Origin: Nonomuraea sp. NBC_00507
Lineage (GTDB): Bacteria > Actinomycetota > Actinomycetes > Streptosporangiales > Streptosporangiaceae
DNA length: 64,000 bases
Reading direction: 5' to 3'
NCBI RefSeq assembly: GCF_036013525.1
Contig: NZ_CP107853.1
Coordinates: forward strand, 1,736,001 to 1,800,000
In this document: positions 8,807 to 17,563 of the stretch, in pieces
Layout of the letters: every line of letters starts with the position of its first letter
Numbering within the stretch: position 1 is the first letter of the stretch
Notes under the pieces: model-generated
What the model was told of the DNA's origin: nothing
Database searches by the model: none
The model's input: the letters and a program-made list of their open reading frames with translations, nothing else
Position numbers and translations under genes: made by a program

Positions 8807-8946
8807 TTCTCCACAGCCGGTGGACACTGTTCTCCCAGCTCAGCGGCACTTTGGTGAATATCGGAAAGAGTTATCCCCAGCCCCGTCCACAGGCCGTTCA
8901 CACCCTGGGGCCGGTAGTGCACAGCTTGACCACAGGGTTGTCCACA
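8807..8946 (+). promoter_or_regulatory. Cluster of DnaA-box-like 9-mers upstream of dnaB
   Basis: Five same-strand 9-mers resemble the high-GC DnaA box TTGTCCACA: ttctccaca (8807), ttatcccca (8871), ccgtccaca (8883), ttgaccaca (8926) and an exact ttgtccaca (8938). Two pairs are each spaced 12 bp start to start. They fill the 284-bp gap between the divergent MATE and dnaB genes, so DnaA control of dnaB or DnaA titration is plausible. The region lacks dnaA or dnaN neighbours and is not called oriC. Confidence 0.55.
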
Positions 8947-9046
8947 GGCCACGTTGCCGACGGACCCCGACTCCGCGAAACTGTCACACCGGTCGACTAC
9001 AAGTGGGGGTGGTGCGACCGCCTGCAAGGTTGTTCGAGGGGGCGCG

Positions 9047-11785
9047 GTGAGCATTGACGAAGAGACCGACGCGGGTCCGGGTTTCGAGCGCACGCCGCCG
9101 CACAACATCGAGGCGGAGCAGTCGGTGCTGGGCGGCATGCTGCTGTCGAAGGACGCGATCGCCGACGTCGTGGAGATCATCCGGGCCGACGACTTCTACC
9201 GTCCCGCCCATCAGATGATCTATGACGTCGTCACCGACCTCTACGGCAGGGGCGAGCCCGCCGACGCTGTCACCGTCTTCGACGAGCTGCAAAAGCGCGG
9301 CGAGATGGCCCGAGTGGGCGGCGCCGCCTACCTCCACACGCTCACGGCCGTCGTCCCCACCGCCGCCAACGCCGGCTACTACGCGAAGATCGTCCGCGAG
9401 CAGGCCATCCTCCGCCGCCTCATCGAGGCCGGCACCCGCATCGTCTCCTACGGCTACGGCGGCCAGAACGAAGAGGTCGACGACCTCGTGGACCGCGCCC
9501 AGGCGGAGATCTACAAGGTCACCGAGCGCCGCACCTCCGAGGACTACGCGCCCCTGGCCGACATCATGCCGGGCGCCCTGGACGAGCTGGAGGCCATCGG
9601 CAGCCGGGGCGGCCAGATGGTCGGCGTGCCAACCGGCTTCCAGGACCTCGACCAGCTCACCAACGGCCTCCACCCAGGCCAGATGATCGTCGTGGCCGCC
9701 CGGCCGGCCATCGGAAAGGCGCTGGCGCTTGACACACCGCTGCCCACGCCGACCGGTTGGACCACGATGGGGGAGGTTCAGGCCGGTGACCAGCTGATCG
9801 GTGCCGACGGACGGCCGACCCGGGTGGTCGCCGCAACGGAGGTCATGCACGACCGACCCTGCTATGAGGTGGAGTTCAGCGATGGCACGATGATCGTCGC
9901 CGACGCCCAGCACCAGTGGCGTACCACCACGCGCGCAGCCAGGAAAGCAGGTGGAAAACGGCCCTCGTATCACTGGCCAGCAGAGGCGATCGAGAGAGTC
10001 AGAGACGCCTACGAGGCCGCGCTGGCGGAGCCTGACCGGCTGGTCACACGCAGGGAGGCGATCGAGGCCGTTGGGGAGGAATTCCGCCATGTCCTTCAGG
10101 CCCTCCAGAAGGAAGTGGGCACCATCGGCAAGGTCCTCGCCGATGTCGGTGGCCGGAGCCGCACCTATTCATGGCACACCCCGGCGTACCGGGCGGTAGA
10201 ACTCTATGGCGCTTTGCACGCGCGGGTCACCACGCCAAAGAACGCCACGACCACATCCGTGCATCGGAGCATGGTCACTACCGAAGAGATCGCCGCCAGC
10301 CTGCGCACAGCTGACGGACGGCCGAACCACGCCGTGGCGGTGGCCGCTCCATTCGTCCTCGACGAGCAGGATCTACCGTTTTCGCCATACACCCTAGGGG
10401 TATGGTTGGGCGACGGCCACACAGGAAGCGGGCGTTTCAGCTCCGCAGACCCCGAGATCGTCGCCAACGTTGAGGCCGAGGGGTTGTTCGTGCGGCGAGT
10501 GGGATCTTCACTCACCCACCAGATGACTCTGCCTGAGCCGACAGCGGTGTCTCCCTTGATGTGTCCCGACTGCGGAGCCCCCGCAGGAGCTCGCGTGCGT
10601 TGTGAGGCGTGCCATCGGGAGCATGGCACCGTCAAAGGCATGCTGCGTACGCTCGCCGTGCTCGACGACAAGCACATCCCCGCGAGTTATCTGCGCGCCT
10701 CAGAGCGGCAGCGGCGCGACCTGCTCGCAGGCCTCCTCGACACCGACGGATATGTCAACCGCCACGGGCAGGTGCAGTTCGCGGTGACGAACCGGCGGCT
10801 CGCGCATGACGTCCATGAGCTCATCCTGAGCCTCGGTTACAAGGCGACCATGCGCACTAAGCCGGTCAAAGGCAGGACGAAGGAGTCTTCGACCTGCTAC
10901 ATGATCAACTTCACGCCGTCCGAACCGGTGTTCCGGCTGTCCCGTAAGGCGGAACGCCAGGTTAAAACTGCGAGTCCGGTCACACGCGTCCGCTACATCG
11001 TCGATGTGCGTCCTATACCGTCTCGGCCCGTCCGGTGCGTGGAAGTGGACAATGCTCACCATATGTATCTGGCGGGCAGGACGTGTGTCCCCACGCACAA
11101 CAGCACTCTAGGTCTGGATTTCGCCCGTTCTGCGGCGATCAAGCATGGGATGACCACGGTCATCTTCTCGCTGGAGATGTCCCGCAATGAGATCACCATG
11201 CGCTTGTTGTCCGCCGAGGCCCGGGTCGCGCTGCATGCCATGCGGTCGGGGATGATGGGCGACGACGACTGGACGCGCCTGGCCCGGCGGATGAGCGAGG
11301 TGGCCGAGGCGCCGCTGTTCATCGACGACTCGCCCAACATGTCGATGATGGAGATCAGGGCCAAGTGCCGGCGGCTCAAGCAGCGCAACGACCTCAAATT
11401 TGTCGTCATCGACTATCTCCAGCTGATGAGCTCGCCGAAGAAGACCGAGAGCCGCCAGAACGAGGTCTCCGAGATCTCTCGTGCGATCAAGCTGCTGGCC
11501 AAGGAGCTCGAGGTCCCCGTCATCGCGATCTCCCAGCTCAACCGTGGCCCCGAGCAGCGAACGGACAAGCGCCCCCAAGTGAGCGATCTTCGTGAATCTG
11601 GATCTATTGAGCAGGACGCGGACATGGTCATCCTGCTGCATCGCGAGGACGCGTACGAGCGGGAGTCGCCGCGGGCCGGCGAGGCGGACCTGATCGTTGC
11701 CAAGCACCGTAACGGACCCACGGCCACGGTGACGGTGGCCTTCCAGGGCCACTACAGCCGCTTCGTGGACATGGCCCAGCACTGA
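9047..11785 (+). CDS. dnaB: Replicative DNA helicase DnaB with an in-frame intein
   Basis: A 912-aa precursor of the hexameric replication-fork helicase. The N-terminal domain is residues about 15-130 (PHNIEAEQSVLGGMLL). The RecA-like ATPase domain is split: ARPAIGK (residues 218-224) precedes the intein and STLGLDFARSAA follows it, so splicing rebuilds the Walker A motif. Walker B is FVVIDYLQLM, and the C-terminal SDLRESGSIEQDADM and HRNGPT motifs are intact. The spliced protein would be 451 aa, normal for the family. The GTG at 9047 has a gaggggg site; an in-frame start at 8954 lacks one. Confidence 0.96.
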   Translation: MSIDEETDAGPGFERTPPHNIEAEQSVLGGMLLSKDAIADVVEIIRADDFYRPAHQMIYDVVTDLYGRGEPADAVTVFDELQKRGEMARVGGAAYLHTLTAVVPTAANAGYYAKIVREQAILRRLIEAGTRIVSYGYGGQNEEVDDLVDRAQAEIYKVTERRTSEDYAPLADIMPGALDELEAIGSRGGQMVGVPTGFQDLDQLTNGLHPGQMIVVAARPAIGKALALDTPLPTPTGWTTMGEVQAGDQLIGADGRPTRVVAATEVMHDRPCYEVEFSDGTMIVADAQHQWRTTTRAARKAGGKRPSYHWPAEAIERVRDAYEAALAEPDRLVTRREAIEAVGEEFRHVLQALQKEVGTIGKVLADVGGRSRTYSWHTPAYRAVELYGALHARVTTPKNATTTSVHRSMVTTEEIAASLRTADGRPNHAVAVAAPFVLDEQDLPFSPYTLGVWLGDGHTGSGRFSSADPEIVANVEAEGLFVRRVGSSLTHQMTLPEPTAVSPLMCPDCGAPAGARVRCEACHREHGTVKGMLRTLAVLDDKHIPASYLRASERQRRDLLAGLLDTDGYVNRHGQVQFAVTNRRLAHDVHELILSLGYKATMRTKPVKGRTKESSTCYMINFTPSEPVFRLSRKAERQVKTASPVTRVRYIVDVRPIPSRPVRCVEVDNAHHMYLAGRTCVPTHNSTLGLDFARSAAIKHGMTTVIFSLEMSRNEITMRLLSAEARVALHAMRSGMMGDDDWTRLARRMSEVAEAPLFIDDSPNMSMMEIRAKCRRLKQRNDLKFVVIDYLQLMSSPKKTESRQNEVSEISRAIKLLAKELEVPVIAISQLNRGPEQRTDKRPQVSDLRESGSIEQDADMVILLHREDAYERESPRAGEADLIVAKHRNGPTATVTVAFQGHYSRFVDMAQH
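9719..11101 (+). other. DnaB intein, class 3 (WCT) with LAGLIDADG endonuclease
   Basis: 461 residues, from Ala225 to Asn685 of the precursor. It begins with Ala (ALALDTPLPTPTGW) instead of Cys or Ser. It has the three class-3 marker residues: Trp67 in block B (ADAQHQW), Cys440 in block F (RCVEVDNAHHMYLAG) and Thr459 in block G (CVPTHN). Class 3 inteins use the block F Cys as first nucleophile. Two LAGLIDADG motifs are present (LGVWLGDGH near residue 226 and LLAGLLDTDGY near 336), and the domain between blocks B and F looks complete. Boundaries are set by the conserved extein sequence GK/ST. Confidence 0.93.
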
Positions 11786-11846
11786 GGGAGCGCAATAGCG
11801 GCATGAAGCAGTCCAACGGCCGAAACGGCTTCTGGATTCGCTGCCA

Positions 11847-12407
11847 TCAAGCCGCCTCGTCCGTGGAATCGGGAGTGGGAGCCAGTCGCACGCTGCGGGA
11901 CTGGGCCTTCTCGTCGGGGAAGACCCACTTCCGGAGCGCCCAGAAGCGGAAGACCATGGCGATCAGCGTGCCGATGACCTGCGCGCTCATGAAGTCGGCG
12001 ATCTCCTGGGTCACCAGGCTCACATCCGGGGTCTCCAGGCGAAATACGTACCGGGAGATCCATAGCGGCGCGGAGCTGAGCACTAGACCGACGCCACTGA
12101 CCAGGAAGAACAGCGCCGCCTCGTGACGGCGCTCGCGGCCGCCCCTGGTCCGGAACGACCATTCGCGGTTCAACACGTAGGACACGATCGTCGCCACGAG
12201 CACCGCGATGATCTTCGCGGTCACCGGCTTCGGTTCCAAAATGGTCAGCTTCAGCCCGTAGAACACCGTGTTGTCCACTAAGAACGCTGTTCCACCCACC
12301 ACCGCGAACTTCAGCAGTTCACGGTGCCTGAGCGCAAGTGTGTGCAGCGGTTCCGGCAATCTTGCGAGTACGGCGTTTGCTATTCGGAGCACCCCCGATC
12401 TTCTCAC
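11847..12407 (-). CDS. GtrA-family membrane protein
   Basis: 186 aa with four membrane segments. The GtrA signature is FAVVGGTAFLVDNTVFYGLK near residue 35, and SYVLNREWSFRTRG closes the second helix. GtrA-like proteins are thought to help flip or supply polyprenyl-linked sugars for cell-envelope glycan synthesis. The predicted start is a GTG (12405-12407) without a strong ribosome binding site, so it may lie a few codons downstream. It converges on dnaB. Confidence 0.8.
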   Translation of the reverse strand: MRRSGVLRIANAVLARLPEPLHTLALRHRELLKFAVVGGTAFLVDNTVFYGLKLTILEPKPVTAKIIAVLVATIVSYVLNREWSFRTRGGRERRHEAALFFLVSGVGLVLSSAPLWISRYVFRLETPDVSLVTQEIADFMSAQVIGTLIAMVFRFWALRKWVFPDEKAQSRSVRLAPTPDSTDEAA

Positions 12408-12513
12408 CGGTCGAACACCCTGGTAGCAAGATTTGCGGACACGGCTTGTCCGGCTTCGCCATCATCAACCGCGCTCAACCCTTGGCGCCTACCGAGTTCG
12501 CGCTCCATGACGC

Positions 12514-13224
12514 TCACCAGCTCAGCACCTTCGGACGTCCAGCCGGAACCGGCAGCCGGTCCCGCAGCATCCGCACGCCCAGCGGGACCAGGGCCACGCA
12601 GAGCAGGCCGGTGACCAGTACGTCGGGGATGGAGGCGCCCTTCAGCACGCCCATCCAGGTGCCTCCTGCCAGCAGCAGCATCACGGCGCGGGCGGTGCCG
12701 AAGAGGCCAGAGCGCCAGGCGGCGATGGCCAAGAGGAGCGAGCCCGCGTATTGACCTACCGAGGCCCATGACTTCACCCGCCACGGGCCGTAGGAAATGT
12801 CCACATACTCCTTCATGATCGCGTTCGTCGCCTGGTCCAGTCCGATGACCTCGGTGAGCTGGAAGGCGGTCTGGTCGGCGCCGGCGGAATACAGGCGCGA
12901 GAAGAGCCCGGCGACCAGCAGGGTGGCGCCCCAGAAGGCGAGGCTGCCACCAATGCGCTGAGCCAGGGCGACGAAAGCGGGGAAGAGCAGCAGCGCCCCC
13001 AGTGCGAAGACCGCGTAGGAGAGGGTGAGCAGGGCGGGGTCCGAGGTGTAGGCGAGGAGCTGGCCGTAGGCGGCGAACGGCTGAGCCTCGGCCCACGCCT
13101 GCTGCTGTGGGGTGAGGGCGGTGATCGTGCTCAGGTAGCGCAGCAGGTATCCGGCGCACAGGACGACCGGGCCCAGGACGAGCGTCGCGCCGCCGATCCA
13201 TCGTCCGGGAAAGTAGGTATGCAC
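12514..13224 (-). CDS. Six-helix integral membrane protein, unknown function
   Basis: 236 aa with about six hydrophobic segments (residues 10-28, 62-86, 93-110, 152-170, 178-195 and 197-215). The start is a GTG at 13224. The aromatic and charged loop between helices 3 and 4 (SAGADQTAFQLTEVIGLDQATNAIMKE, given here as a 27-residue region at about 115-141) looks like a substrate-facing loop. It is similar in style to uncharacterised actinobacterial membrane proteins; I cannot assign a family. It diverges from the sigma-factor gene. Confidence 0.6.
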   Translation of the reverse strand: MHTYFPGRWIGGATLVLGPVVLCAGYLLRYLSTITALTPQQQAWAEAQPFAAYGQLLAYTSDPALLTLSYAVFALGALLLFPAFVALAQRIGGSLAFWGATLLVAGLFSRLYSAGADQTAFQLTEVIGLDQATNAIMKEYVDISYGPWRVKSWASVGQYAGSLLLAIAAWRSGLFGTARAVMLLLAGGTWMGVLKGASIPDVLVTGLLCVALVPLGVRMLRDRLPVPAGRPKVLSW

Positions 13225-13471
13225 GGCGGCGAGCCTGTCAGGGGCGAGCCGGATGGATCATCCTCCGATCGTCAACCGGCACCCCCTACGAACGTCACCT
13301 CTTGAGCACCTCGGTCAGCCGACCAGCCAAGCCACGCCATCAACTGGACGACCAGCCGACGCCCTGTTCAGAGGACCGGCCTATGCCACAAGGCGCCGGA
13401 CCCTACAGGTGTCACGTTTGCCGGGTCGGCTACGTCAAGGACGTAGGAGAGCCCTGACGAAGGATGTGACC

Positions 13472-14350
13472 GTGGACACTGACGACTTTCTGGCCGGCCA
13501 GTTCGAGGAATACCGCCCGCATCTCAAGGCGGTGGCGTACCGGATGCTGGGTTCGCTGGCCGAGGCCGAGGACGCCGTGCAGGAGGCGTGGCTGAAGCTG
13601 AGCCGTACGGACAGCGGCGCGATCGGCAATCTGGGCGGCTGGCTCACCACGGTCGTCGGCCGGGTGTGCCTGGACATGCTCCGTGCCCGTACGGCACGGC
13701 GCGAGGCGCCCTTCGAGCAGCACTTGCCGGACCCGGTCGTCAGCCGCGAGGACGGCGGCGACCCCGAGCAGCAGGTGTTGATCGCCGACGCCGTCGGGTT
13801 GGCGCTGCTGGTGGTGCTGGAGTCGCTCAGCCCGGCCGAGCGGCTGGCGTTCGTGTTGCACGACATGTTCGCGGTGCCGTTCGAGCAGATCGCCGCGATC
13901 GTGGACCGCTCGCCGGACGCGGCGAAAAAGCTGGCCAGCCGCGCACGCCAGCGCGTACGCGGCACGGTCCCGCCGCCGGAGCCCGACCTGGGCCGCCAGC
14001 GGCAGGTCGTCGACGCCTTCCTGACCGCCGCGCGCGATGGCGACTTCCAGGCGCTGCTCGAGATCCTCGACCCCGACGTCGTGATGCGCGTTGACGCCGA
14101 AGGCGGGCTGTGGACGATCCGCGGCGCCGAGGCCGTGGCCGGACAGGCAGTCAACTTCCAGCGCTACACGACCGCACGTCGCGTGGAGCCGGTGCTGGTG
14201 AACGGCGCCGTGGGGCTCGTCAGCCTGGAGAACGGACAGCCGAAGGGCGTCCTGAGCTTCACCATCAGCAACGGCAGAATCGTCGCCTTCGACATCCTGT
14301 CCGACCCGGACCGCCTCGAAAGGCTCGACCTGGTCTTCGGAACGATGTGA
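13472..14350 (+). CDS. ECF sigma factor with SnoaL-like C-terminal extension (ECF41/SigJ type)
   Basis: 292 aa. Sigma region 2 is residues about 5-75 (YRPHLKAVAYRMLGSLAEAEDAVQEAWLK region), region 4 is about 105-160 (ESLSPAERLAFVLHDMF...IAAIVDRSPDAAKKLASRAR), and a SnoaL-like domain spans 170-290. In ECF41 factors that extension replaces a separate anti-sigma. The terminal DPDRLERL resembles the family's conserved NPDKL motif. I take the GTG at 13472, seven nt after aagga. No carboxymuconolactone-decarboxylase or epimerase partner, usual for ECF41, is adjacent. Confidence 0.85.
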   Translation: MDTDDFLAGQFEEYRPHLKAVAYRMLGSLAEAEDAVQEAWLKLSRTDSGAIGNLGGWLTTVVGRVCLDMLRARTARREAPFEQHLPDPVVSREDGGDPEQQVLIADAVGLALLVVLESLSPAERLAFVLHDMFAVPFEQIAAIVDRSPDAAKKLASRARQRVRGTVPPPEPDLGRQRQVVDAFLTAARDGDFQALLEILDPDVVMRVDAEGGLWTIRGAEAVAGQAVNFQRYTTARRVEPVLVNGAVGLVSLENGQPKGVLSFTISNGRIVAFDILSDPDRLERLDLVFGTM

Positions 14351-14429
14351 CAAACCAGACAAGGTCCTGCGGAATTGGCGTGATCACTCCGGTGCTTTAG
14401 CGGATGACTGAAGCGAAGGGGAGCACGCC

Positions 14430-14882
14430 ATGACCATCCTTGTCGCCTACGACGGCTCGGCCGACGCGCGGACCGCGATCGAGTTCGCCGCCAAACATCT
14501 CTCGGCCGAGCCGACCGTCGTTCTCACGGTGTGGGAACCGCTGCTCGTGCAGCTGCGCAGATATCCACTGGCAGCGGCCGCGCTCGACCCGGGCACCGGG
14601 GACGAGGCGCAGGCCCAGGCCGAGCAGCACGCGAAGGACGGCGCCGAGCTGGCGATCGCGTCGGGGCTCGCCGACGTGACCTACCGGGCGGTCGCCGACA
14701 ATGAGTCGATCTGGAAGACGATTGTGGACGTCGCCGACGAGCTCGACGCCTCGCTGATCGTGACGGGCTCGCGTGGCCTGGCCGGGGTCAGGTCGGTGCT
14801 GCTCGGCAGCGTCTCCAACCACGTGCTGCATCACGCGCACCGGCCCACCTTGATCGTCCCGCCGGCCAAGACTCCCCGCTAG
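14430..14882 (+). CDS. Universal stress protein, UspA domain
   Basis: 150 aa, a single Usp domain. It has the N-terminal strand MTILVAYDGSADARTAI and the ATP-binding signature GSRGLAGVRSVLLGSVSNHV (G-2x-G-9x-G-S/T) near the C-terminus, so it is probably an ATP-binding type. The role is a general stress or dormancy response in the cytoplasm. The start at 14430 has a gaagggg site. It lies 79 bp after the sigma gene on the same strand and may be co-regulated. Confidence 0.9.
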   Translation: MTILVAYDGSADARTAIEFAAKHLSAEPTVVLTVWEPLLVQLRRYPLAAAALDPGTGDEAQAQAEQHAKDGAELAIASGLADVTYRAVADNESIWKTIVDVADELDASLIVTGSRGLAGVRSVLLGSVSNHVLHHAHRPTLIVPPAKTPR

Positions 14883-14907
14883 GCCCGCCCGATCAAGGCT
14901 CGACGGG

Positions 14908-15417
14908 TCATTGTGCGGCCGCGGCGGCCGGCTCGACCGAGCAGCACGCCTGGGGCGGGCACAGCTTGGTGTCGATGCGCCGCGCGCCCGGCCCCTCGTC
15001 GCCCAGCCGGTCGTGCGGGTTGGCCACGGGGCATCGGTCGAGGGAGAGGCAGCCGCATCCGATGCACTCTGTCAGGTCGTCTCGCAGCCGCTGCAACTGC
15101 AGGATCCGATCGTCCAGCTCGCTCCGCCACGCGGCCGACAGCCTCGCCCAGTCGTCACGTGTGGGCGTGCGCTCGTCCGGCAGCTCGGCCAGCGCGTCCT
15201 TGATGGTCTTGAGCGGGATCCCGATGCGCTGCGCCAGCCTGATGAACGCGACTCTGCGCAGGCTGTCGCGGCCGTAACGGCGTTGGTTGCCGGCCGTGCG
15301 GCGGCTCTTGACGAGCCCCTTGGCCTCGTAGAAGTGCAGGGCGGAGACGGCGACGCCGCTGCGCTCGGCCAGCTGGCCGACGGTCAGCTCCTTGGTGTTC
15401 CAGGCGACCTTGGTCAT
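14908..15417 (-). CDS. soxR: Redox-sensitive MerR-family activator SoxR
   Basis: 169 aa. The N-terminal MerR winged helix ([20 protein letters not shown]) is followed by a dimerisation helix and the SoxR [2Fe-2S] site Cys118-x2-Cys121-x-Cys123-x5-Cys129. In actinomycetes SoxR responds to redox-active compounds and activates small regulons. An extra C-terminal CPPQACC stretch is common in actinobacterial SoxR. Its direct targets cannot be told from position; the downstream neighbour on the same strand is none. Confidence 0.93.
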   Translation of the reverse strand: MTKVAWNTKELTVGQLAERSGVAVSALHFYEAKGLVKSRRTAGNQRRYGRDSLRRVAFIRLAQRIGIPLKTIKDALAELPDERTPTRDDWARLSAAWRSELDDRILQLQRLRDDLTECIGCGCLSLDRCPVANPHDRLGDEGPGARRIDTKLCPPQACCSVEPAAAAAQ

Positions 15418-15426
15418 ACCTGGAGC

Positions 15427-15879
15427 TTACTTGAGGATTCGTTCGAAGAACGTCTCCAGGACGACGACCGTCTGCGTCCCCGTCACGCCGTCCACCTCGA
15501 ACACCCGCCGCAGCACGTCCTGTAGCTCCCGCGTGCCTGCCGTACGGACCTTGAGCAGCACCGACGCGGGCCCGGCGATGACGTGCGCCTCCTCGATCTC
15601 GCCGATCGCCGCCAGCCGGTCGGCGCTGTCGCCCATCCATGTGCTGCCCTCGACCAGCACGTACGCCGTCACGCTCCGCCCGAGTGCGGCCTGGTCGACC
15701 TCGATCGTGGTCCGCCTGATCACGCCCCGCTCGCGCAGCTTGCGCACCCGCTCGTGGGCCGCGCCGCTGGACAGCCCCACCGCCCGGCCGAGCACGGCGT
15801 ACGACTGCGTCGCGTCTTCCTGGAGCAGCTCGATCAGCATCCTGTCGATATCGTCCACCACAGGATGATATCTCGTCAT
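15427..15879 (-). CDS. Lrp/AsnC-family transcriptional regulator
   Basis: 150 aa. The N-terminal winged helix-turn-helix (residues about 8-60; DIDRMLIELLQEDATQSYAVLGRAVGLSS region) precedes the RAM ligand-binding domain (about 70-145) of octamer-forming Lrp proteins. It lies 35 bp from, and divergent to, the SMP-30 hydrolase gene, so it probably controls that gene and itself through the short shared promoter. soxR follows 9 bp downstream on the same strand and could be co-transcribed. Confidence 0.88.
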   Translation of the reverse strand: MTRYHPVVDDIDRMLIELLQEDATQSYAVLGRAVGLSSGAAHERVRKLRERGVIRRTTIEVDQAALGRSVTAYVLVEGSTWMGDSADRLAAIGEIEEAHVIAGPASVLLKVRTAGTRELQDVLRRVFEVDGVTGTQTVVVLETFFERILK

Positions 15880-15914
15880 TTTCCCGGCAAGCCGAACGGC
15901 GTATGGTGAGAACC

Positions 15915-16829
15915 ATGACGAAGACGATTCCCACCGAGTTCGAGGTGCTCGACGAGCGGTTCGCCGCGGTCGGCGGAGACGACGTGATCGAGGTGCTCTA
16001 CACCGGCACCCGCTGGGCGGAGGGCCCGGTCTACTTCCCGGCAGGCCGGTTCCTGGTGTGGAGCGACATCCCCAACGAGCGGATGTTGCGCTGGGACGAG
16101 ATGACGGGTGCGGTCGGGCCGTTCCGCCGGCCGTCCGGCTACGTCAACGGCAACACGCTCGACCGCGAGGGCCGGTTGATCTCCTGCGAGCACGGCAACC
16201 GCCGCGTGACCCGCACCGAGCATGACGGCTCGATCACGGTGATCGCCGACCGGTGGGAGGGCAAGCGGCTCAACAGCCCCAATGACGTGGTCGTCCGCTC
16301 CGACGGGTCCGTCTGGTTCACCGACCCGCCGTACGGGATCCTCAGCGACTACGAGGGCCACGCCGCGGAGCAGGAGATCGACGGCTGCCACGTCTACCGG
16401 GCCGACCCGGTGACGGGCGAGGTGCGCATCGTGGCCGACGACTTCAACCGGCCCAACGGCCTGGCGTTCTCGCGGGACGAGAGCCTGCTCTACGTGGCCG
16501 ACACCAAAGAGCGGCACCTGCGCGTGTTCGATGTACGGGAGGACGGCACTCTGGCGGGCGGCAAGGTCTTCGCCGAGGGCGGCGCCGACGACATCTTCGA
16601 CGGGATGCGGCTGGACGACACCGGCCGGATCTGGGCCGCGGCCGGCAAGGCGGTGCTCTGCTACGACCCGGACGGCACCCTGATCGGCCGGCTGAAACTG
16701 CCGGAGTCCACCGCCAACCTGGTGTTCGGCGGGCTCAAGCGCAACCGCATGTTCATCACCGCCTCGACCTCGCTCTACTCGCTGATGACCAACGTCACCG
16801 GCGCGCGCCCGGTCTGGGCCGGGCGCTAG
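15915..16829 (+). CDS. SMP-30/gluconolactonase-family hydrolase
   Basis: About 304 aa. The six-bladed propeller motifs include the metal-binding Glu in TRWAEGPVYFPAG, the LNSPNDVVVRSDGSVWFTDP block, and the FNRPNGLAFSRDESLLYVAD block with the catalytic or metal Asn/Asp. The family hydrolyses sugar lactones in sugar oxidation pathways. The ATG at 15915 follows ggtgag; an alternative ATG lies at 15903. It diverges from the Lrp regulator and converges on the ABC-2 genes with a 2-bp gap. Confidence 0.88.
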   Translation: MTKTIPTEFEVLDERFAAVGGDDVIEVLYTGTRWAEGPVYFPAGRFLVWSDIPNERMLRWDEMTGAVGPFRRPSGYVNGNTLDREGRLISCEHGNRRVTRTEHDGSITVIADRWEGKRLNSPNDVVVRSDGSVWFTDPPYGILSDYEGHAAEQEIDGCHVYRADPVTGEVRIVADDFNRPNGLAFSRDESLLYVADTKERHLRVFDVREDGTLAGGKVFAEGGADDIFDGMRLDDTGRIWAAAGKAVLCYDPDGTLIGRLKLPESTANLVFGGLKRNRMFITASTSLYSLMTNVTGARPVWAGR

Positions 16830-16831
16830 CC

Positions 16832-17563
16832 TCACTCCCACCGGAAGAAGCGCACGGCCAGGCCCCCGAAGACCACCAGCCCGCCGACCATCACCGCCAG
16901 GTGCAGTGGCTGCGGGGCCTGGCCGGCCCAGGCGTCCTTGATCGCCTGGGTGACCGGTCCGGCCACGGAGAAGTCGCTGATCCTCCGCAGCGTGTCCGGC
17001 ATGACCTCGTGCGGTATCCACACACCGCCCAGGAGCATCAGCGGCTGCATCACCACTGCGCCGATTCCGGGCGCCGTTTTCCCGTTGGGCGCCAGTGCGG
17101 CGATCACCAGCCCGATCGCCAGCAGCGCGGCGGTGCCGAGCAGGAACACCAGCACGAACCACCCCCAATGCCGCGGCAGCGCAGCGCCGAACACCAGCCG
17201 GGCCGACACGATGAGGACGGCCGTGGCGACGGTGCCCGTGCCCAGGTTGATCAGGAGCTGCACCACCAGCAGCCGTGCGGGATGCACGGGCGTCGTCGAC
17301 ATCCGCTTGAGCACCCCTTGCTCCCGGTACGACGTCAGCACGGCCGGCACCACGCTGCAGGCCAGCACGAGCAGCGACAGCAACGTCATCATGGCGGGCA
17401 GCAGCGCGTCCACGCCCCGTAGTCCGGACGCGCCGGTCTTGGACAGCGCCGGGATGCTGAGCCCCAGCACCACCAGCAGCATGACCGGCAGGCCGATGGT
17501 GAACAACATGGTCGGCCAGTCACGCAAGTGGAGCTTGGTCTCCACGAAGAGGATCTTCCTCAT
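16832..17563 (-). CDS. ABC-2 type exporter permease
   Basis: 243 aa with six membrane segments. It has an MRKILFVETKLHLRDW start and the ABC-2 signature (QPLMLLGGVWIPHEVMPDTL) between the last helices. It is the membrane part of a DrrB-like exporter for a drug, lipid or peptide. The ATG overlaps the stop of the ATPase gene (ATGA) and has an aaggaag site. Confidence 0.9.
   Translation of the reverse strand: MRKILFVETKLHLRDWPTMLFTIGLPVMLLVVLGLSIPALSKTGASGLRGVDALLPAMMTLLSLLVLACSVVPAVLTSYREQGVLKRMSTTPVHPARLLVVQLLINLGTGTVATAVLIVSARLVFGAALPRHWGWFVLVFLLGTAALLAIGLVIAALAPNGKTAPGIGAVVMQPLMLLGGVWIPHEVMPDTLRRISDFSVAGPVTQAIKDAWAGQAPQPLHLAVMVGGLVVFGGLAVRFFRWE

Noticed and set aside
8807..8946. Cluster as chromosomal oriC
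   Set aside because: No dnaA, dnaN-recF or rpmH nearby and only about five boxes; actinobacterial origins have many more.
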